Source of the DNA: Prevotella sp. CAG:1185
Lineage (GTDB): Bacteria > Bacteroidota > Bacteroidia > Bacteroidales > Bacteroidaceae
Direction: 5' to 3'
Assembly: GCA_000436695.1 (NCBI GenBank)
Contig: HF992612.1
Location: 1 to 27,793, forward strand
Length of the DNA: 27,793 bases
Shown here: positions 24,948 to 27,793 of the stretch, one piece after another
Numbering within the stretch: the stretch's first letter is position 1
Layout of the letters: every line of letters begins with the position of its first letter
Made by a program: the position numbers and the translations under genes
The notes under the pieces: model-generated
What the model was told of the DNA's origin: nothing
The model's input: only the letters and a program-made list of their open reading frames with translations
Databases searched by the model: none

Positions 24948-26024
24948 TTAAACTTTTATTGATTTTGATAACATATATTGGTCAAGTATCGTCATTGCGG
25001 CCATGGCTTCAACAATGGGTACAGCACGTGGCAATACACACGGGTCATGACGCCCTTTGGCCTTAAGTGTGACTTCATTTCCGTCTTTGTCTACCGTTTC
25101 CTGGTCCTTAAGGAGAGTGGCTACTGGCTTGAATGCTATTCTGAAATATATGTCTTCACCATTACTTATTCCTCCCTGTATTCCGCCACTGTTATTGGTT
25201 CTTGTTGCAATTTGGCCATTATTGTTATAAAAAATGTCGTTTACTTCACTGCCACGTTTGGAACTCATGCCAAATCCCGCGCCAAATTCTATGCCTTTAA
25301 CTGCATTTATACTGAGCATAGCACAGCCTAAAGCAGCATTAAGTTTATCAAATTCAGGTTCGCCTAGTCCGGCAGGACATCCTTTAATAACACATGTAAT
25401 GGTTCCGCCTATAGTGTCGCCCTGGCTTTTTACTTCAGAAATGAGACTGATCATTTCTTCTGCCTTATCCTTGTCTGGACATCTTACGATGTTCTGCTCT
25501 GTTGTATTGAGGTCGTATTTCCGGTAATCATTGTCAAGCGTTATATTTCCAACCTGAGACGTATAAGCATGGACGGATATTCCAAGTTGTTTCAGCACTA
25601 GTTTTGCCAAAGCGCCTCCTACACAGCGACTTATTGTTACTCGTGCAGATGAGCGTCCGCCACCTCTGTGATCTCTTATTCCATATTTTGAATAATATGT
25701 AAAATCAGCATGCGAAGGTCTGAAAATATCTTTCATGTTGTCGTAGTCTGATGATTTTTGGTTGGCGTTTCTTACAATGAAGCCAATTGGACATCCTGTA
25801 GATATTCCGTCAAAGACACCACTTAGAATCTCTACTTTATCGGCTTCCTTACGTGATGTCGTTATTATGCTTTGTCCCGGTTTTCGTCTGTCAAGTTCGT
25901 TTTGAATGAAATCAAGGTCGATGTTGATGCCTGCCGGACAGCCGTCAATCACTCCTCCGATGGCCTCTCCGTGACTTTCACCAAATGTAGTTAGCCTAAA
26001 CAATTTTCCGAAAGTGTTGCTCAT
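24948..26024 (-). CDS. aroC: chorismate synthase
   Basis: AroC converts EPSP to chorismate using reduced FMN, the last step of the shikimate pathway. The 358-residue length is normal. Signatures are FRLTTFGESHG (9-19, with His18), RRKPGQS (46-52), FRPSHADFTYYSKYGIRDHRGGGRSSAR (101-128, containing the conserved GGGRSSAR) and the C-terminal KGRHDPCVLPRAVPIVEAMAA. The minus-strand neighbour slyD lies upstream beyond two hairpins. I find no Bacteroidetes-type promoter between those hairpins and the start, so aroC may depend on read-through. Confidence 0.97.
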   Translation of the reverse strand: MSNTFGKLFRLTTFGESHGEAIGGVIDGCPAGINIDLDFIQNELDRRKPGQSIITTSRKEADKVEILSGVFDGISTGCPIGFIVRNANQKSSDYDNMKDIFRPSHADFTYYSKYGIRDHRGGGRSSARVTISRCVGGALAKLVLKQLGISVHAYTSQVGNITLDNDYRKYDLNTTEQNIVRCPDKDKAEEMISLISEVKSQGDTIGGTITCVIKGCPAGLGEPEFDKLNAALGCAMLSINAVKGIEFGAGFGMSSKRGSEVNDIFYNNNGQIATRTNNSGGIQGGISNGEDIYFRIAFKPVATLLKDQETVDKDGNEVTLKAKGRHDPCVLPRAVPIVEAMAAMTILDQYMLSKSIKV

Positions 26025-26051
26025 GTGTTACAGAATGATGTAATATTATAC

Positions 26052-26101
26052 AAAAAAGCGGCAGACTGGCCATCATGTTGTTATGTTATGGCCTTCTGCC
26101 G
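26052..26101 (-). terminator. intrinsic terminator between slyD and aroC
   Basis: Arms 26059-26073 and 26088-26101 pair as CGGCAGA plus GGCCAT blocks with a small internal bulge. On the minus strand the stem is followed by six T (26057-26052). Reading toward aroC, it would attenuate slyD transcripts just before the aroC start. Confidence 0.83.
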
Positions 26102-26112
26102 AGATTATTTGT

Positions 26113-26150
26113 GACCGTCATATCAAAAATTTACGATATGATTTCCGGTC
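26113..26150 (-). terminator. additional hairpin after slyD
   Basis: GACCG 26113-26117 pairs with CGGTC 26146-26150, and TCATATC 26118-26124 pairs with GATATGA 26135-26141, leaving a 4-nt bulge. It lies 21 nt after the slyD stop and upstream of the U-tract terminator. Confidence 0.55.
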
Positions 26151-26171
26151 TATATATATAAATACCTATTG

Positions 26172-26834
26172 TCAGTTGCAGCAGCCGTTTCCTCCGTCGT
26201 GTCCGTGGTGGCAGCCTCCGCCGTGTTCGTGATGACAACCGTCGCCATGTCCATGATGGCATCCTTCACCGTCTCCGTGGTGATGTCCGCAACAGCAGTC
26301 ACCTCCTTCTTCTCCATGATGTCCACAGCAACAGCCTTCACCGCTCAGTCGGTTTATTAATCCTTGAATTTCTTCGTTTGTAGCCTCACGTGATTCAACG
26401 ATGTGTCCTTTAAAGTTAAGTGTCTTTCCTGCCAGCGGGTGGTTCAAATCTATTTTAACCTTATCTTCGCCAACCGAAACAACCTTAGCCAAGAATCTGT
26501 TGCCGTCTTCATTTTGCAGAGGAACTATGGCATCTTTATATATATTATCGTGATCGAAATGTCCGTTTATGCAGAATATGCTCTTGTCGAGGTCGAGCAC
26601 GTGCTCATCCTCATAGTCGCCGTATGCTTCATCTTTAGACAAAGTAATGTCAAATTCTTCGCCTTTGTTCAGTCCGGCTGTAGCTTTTTCAAATGCATCG
26701 AGTGTTATTCCGTATCCGCTTATAAACTGGAATGGTTCGTTGTCAGTTGCTTCCTCAACCAATTCACTTGAGCCGTTGTCTACAACATACAGCTTATAAG
26801 CTACGGCTATGTATTTGTTCTTGTTACTTTCCAT
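26172..26834 (-). CDS. slyD: FKBP-type peptidyl-prolyl isomerase, SlyD-like, with Cys/His metal tail
   Basis: SlyD-type FKBPs isomerise proline peptide bonds and chaperone proteins; the tail binds nickel or other soft metals and can supply metal to enzymes. The 220-residue protein has the FKBP core with FQFISGYGITLDAFEKATAGLNKGEE (35-60), YGDYEDEHV (71-79) and the inserted chaperone flap (about 80-130), then NHPLAGKTLNFKGHI (131-145). Residues 166-220 are extreme: 11 Cys and 14 His in 55 residues, with an octapeptide pattern (CHHGHGDG, CHHEHGGG, CHHGHDGG) at 192, 200 and 208. Length is close to E. coli SlyD (196). A -7 box lies 26 nt upstream of the start. Confidence 0.93.
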   Translation of the reverse strand: MESNKNKYIAVAYKLYVVDNGSSELVEEATDNEPFQFISGYGITLDAFEKATAGLNKGEEFDITLSKDEAYGDYEDEHVLDLDKSIFCINGHFDHDNIYKDAIVPLQNEDGNRFLAKVVSVGEDKVKIDLNHPLAGKTLNFKGHIVESREATNEEIQGLINRLSGEGCCCGHHGEEGGDCCCGHHHGDGEGCHHGHGDGCHHEHGGGCHHGHDGGNGCCN

Positions 26835-26860
26835 TTTTTGTTATTGATTATTTCAAGGTG

Positions 26861-26868
26861 CAAAGATA
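26861..26868 (-). promoter_or_regulatory. -7 box of slyD
   Basis: The minus strand reads TATCTTTG (26868-26861), matching TAnnTTTG, 26 nt upstream of the start codon. No exact -33 TTTG at the usual spacing. Confidence 0.55.
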
Positions 26869-27264
26869 ATGCAATTTGCGTTCAGAATAAAATAAATTGT
26901 GTTGAATTTTGTTGTTTTTTGCTTATTATTGTATTGTTATGATGTCATTTTTGTATGTTTTGCCTTTTTTTATTTGCCATAACCTACATGTAGCAGCATT
27001 CTTTTTTCATTTGTTTTTATATGCCAGTTTGCTGATGTCGTGTTGTATTATACAATATTTTAAAGAAAGTGATTTGTCTTTTTGTGTCATATTTTATCAA
27101 GAAGATGACTTTTTGTCATATTTTCGTTATTAATATTTCATAATGTTGACATATTTTATGATATTGCTCACTAAAAGTATTGCGCTGTTTTGATTTAAGT
27201 CAAAAAAGTGGGCTGTTAACGCAAACAGAGTAATGTTTTTGTTTAGTATTTTCGGGAATGGATG

Positions 27265-27272
27265 TATCTTTG
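27265..27272 (+). promoter_or_regulatory. -7 box of the LTxxQ-protein gene
   Basis: TATCTTTG matches TAnnTTTG. TTTG at 27238-27241 is 23 nt upstream, slightly long. The leader to ATG 27376 would be about 97 nt. Confidence 0.6.
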
Positions 27273-27375
27273 CATCGTCGAAAGACAAAGAGAGATAATT
27301 TAAATAGGATAACGAGCTGAGGCGATTCGAGAGAAAAGAACCAATGCTCAAGGTAAAATAAAAAATTTAAGGATT

Positions 27376-27738
27376 ATGAAAAGATTGTTTTTAACCGTTG
27401 TAGCTGTGCTCAGCATGACTATGACATTTGCAGAGGACGAGAAGTTGAACAATGTTGAGAGCGTTAAAGCTTACAACATGGAAGTGAACTACACAAAGCT
27501 TGCTGATTTCCTTGGACTTTCATTAGATCAGCTTGAGGCAGTTCAGGACATCCACACTTCATTCTGCGCTGATATGTTGAACGCTGCAAACGCTAATACA
27601 GACGAGCGTAAGTCTATGGTTAACAATGCTGTAGAGAAGGATCTGAAGTATATGCGTAACGTTCTTACAGGTGAACAGTTCCGCAAGTATCTGATGCTTC
27701 TGAACGTAACATTCAACAATCGCGGTATAGAAAGATAA
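27376..27738 (+). CDS. small periplasmic LTxxQ (Spy/CpxP-like) protein
   Basis: This 120-residue protein has a signal peptide (1-19, ending MTFA). The mature part is predicted helical and contains two LTxxQ-type motifs: LSLDQ at 48-52 and LTGEQ at 97-101, separated by 49 residues. Each begins a helix, as in the Spy/CpxP family of periplasmic stress chaperones. It has one Cys (64) in the mature region. Most Spy/CpxP proteins are about 160 residues, so this is a short version. Sequence similarity outside the motifs is not evident, so the family call is tentative. It is a single gene with a good promoter and a hairpin after the stop. Confidence 0.65.
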   Translation: MKRLFLTVVAVLSMTMTFAEDEKLNNVESVKAYNMEVNYTKLADFLGLSLDQLEAVQDIHTSFCADMLNAANANTDERKSMVNNAVEKDLKYMRNVLTGEQFRKYLMLLNVTFNNRGIER

Positions 27739-27758
27739 TTAGTTATCGCAAAATAGAA

Positions 27759-27793
27759 AGGAGGGTGTGTCGTAATGCACGATGCACCTTCTT
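27759..27793 (+). terminator. hairpin at the window end
   Basis: 27759-27773 pairs with 27779-27793 over about 14 bp including three G-U pairs, around a 5-nt loop. The window stops at the outer arm, so a following U-run cannot be checked. Confidence 0.65.

Larger units (their letters stand above)
26835..27375. other. 541-bp divergent AT-rich spacer
   Basis: No credible gene. It carries the slyD -7 box, three copies of CATATTTT at 27088, 27117 and 27150 (the first two within TGTCATATTTT), an imperfect hairpin at 27133-27164, a 5-bp hairpin at 27213-27228, and the promoter and roughly 97-nt leader of the LTxxQ gene. Confidence 0.5.

Noticed and set aside
26169..26360. Plus-strand frame rich in Ala, Val, Ser and Met
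   Set aside because: It is the antisense of the slyD Cys/His tail; the repetitive composition is a shadow of CAC/TGC/GGC codons on the other strand.
26909..27133. 74-residue hydrophobic plus-strand frame
   Set aside because: It starts at TTG, has no promoter box or leader, is Phe/Leu/Tyr-rich as expected from T-rich sequence, and lies in a spacer with repeats.

Overview
The window looks like chromosomal core and near-core sequence from a Bacteroidales bacterium, most likely a Prevotella-like member. The evidence is repeated Bacteroidetes-type promoters (-33 TTTG, about 20 nt, -7 TAnnTTTG), a secreted phosphatase with a type IX-secretion-like C-terminal domain, an outer-membrane receptor of the TonB-dependent class, a FucP-type sugar transporter, and AT-rich spacers. 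I see no insertion sequence, integrase, CRISPR array, tRNA or rRNA. The species assignment is inference.

Layout. 1-5130: the 3' end of an unknown gene, a secreted GH29 alpha-L-fucosidase, a Nif3-family metal protein followed by a coiled-coil zinc-ribbon protein, and a FucP-like sugar transporter closed by a strong terminator. 5169-10290: a thiamin block. A promoter and a well-matched TPP riboswitch precede thiD-thiE-thiC; a hairpin-bearing gap follows, then a Thi4 thiazole synthase and a second ThiE/TenI-like protein. The Thi4 has His at the position where suicidal Thi4 enzymes have the sulfur-donating Cys, so it is predicted to be the catalytic, sulfide-using form and would stand in for ThiG/H/F/S. 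10647-15012: a secreted metallophosphatase and a TonB-dependent-receptor-like barrel, each with its own terminator. 15242-17852: a DprA-like SLOG protein carrying three exact-period 22-residue QGGR repeats and a PUR-like C-terminal domain, then a TerB-DnaJ membrane protein. 17935-18702: a 21-bp bidirectional terminator and a convergent small HsdR-N-like nuclease-fold protein. 18897-21169: holA, a very AT-rich 767-bp spacer with clustered TTTACAT direct repeats, and an XRE-family regulator. 21658-23336: overlapping pyrK-pyrD (dihydroorotate oxidation). 23711-26834, minus strand: a TraB/GumN protein, a probable free-standing small RNA, aroC and slyD. 27376-27738: a small LTxxQ (Spy/CpxP-like) periplasmic protein.

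The best leads are the riboswitch-controlled thiamin operon built on a Cys-less Thi4, the SLOG-(QGGR repeat)-PUR-like protein, the promoter-plus-terminator small RNA unit at 24780-24873, and the TTTACAT repeat cluster ahead of the XRE gene. Domain calls rest on motif recognition from the sequence; no database search was run.
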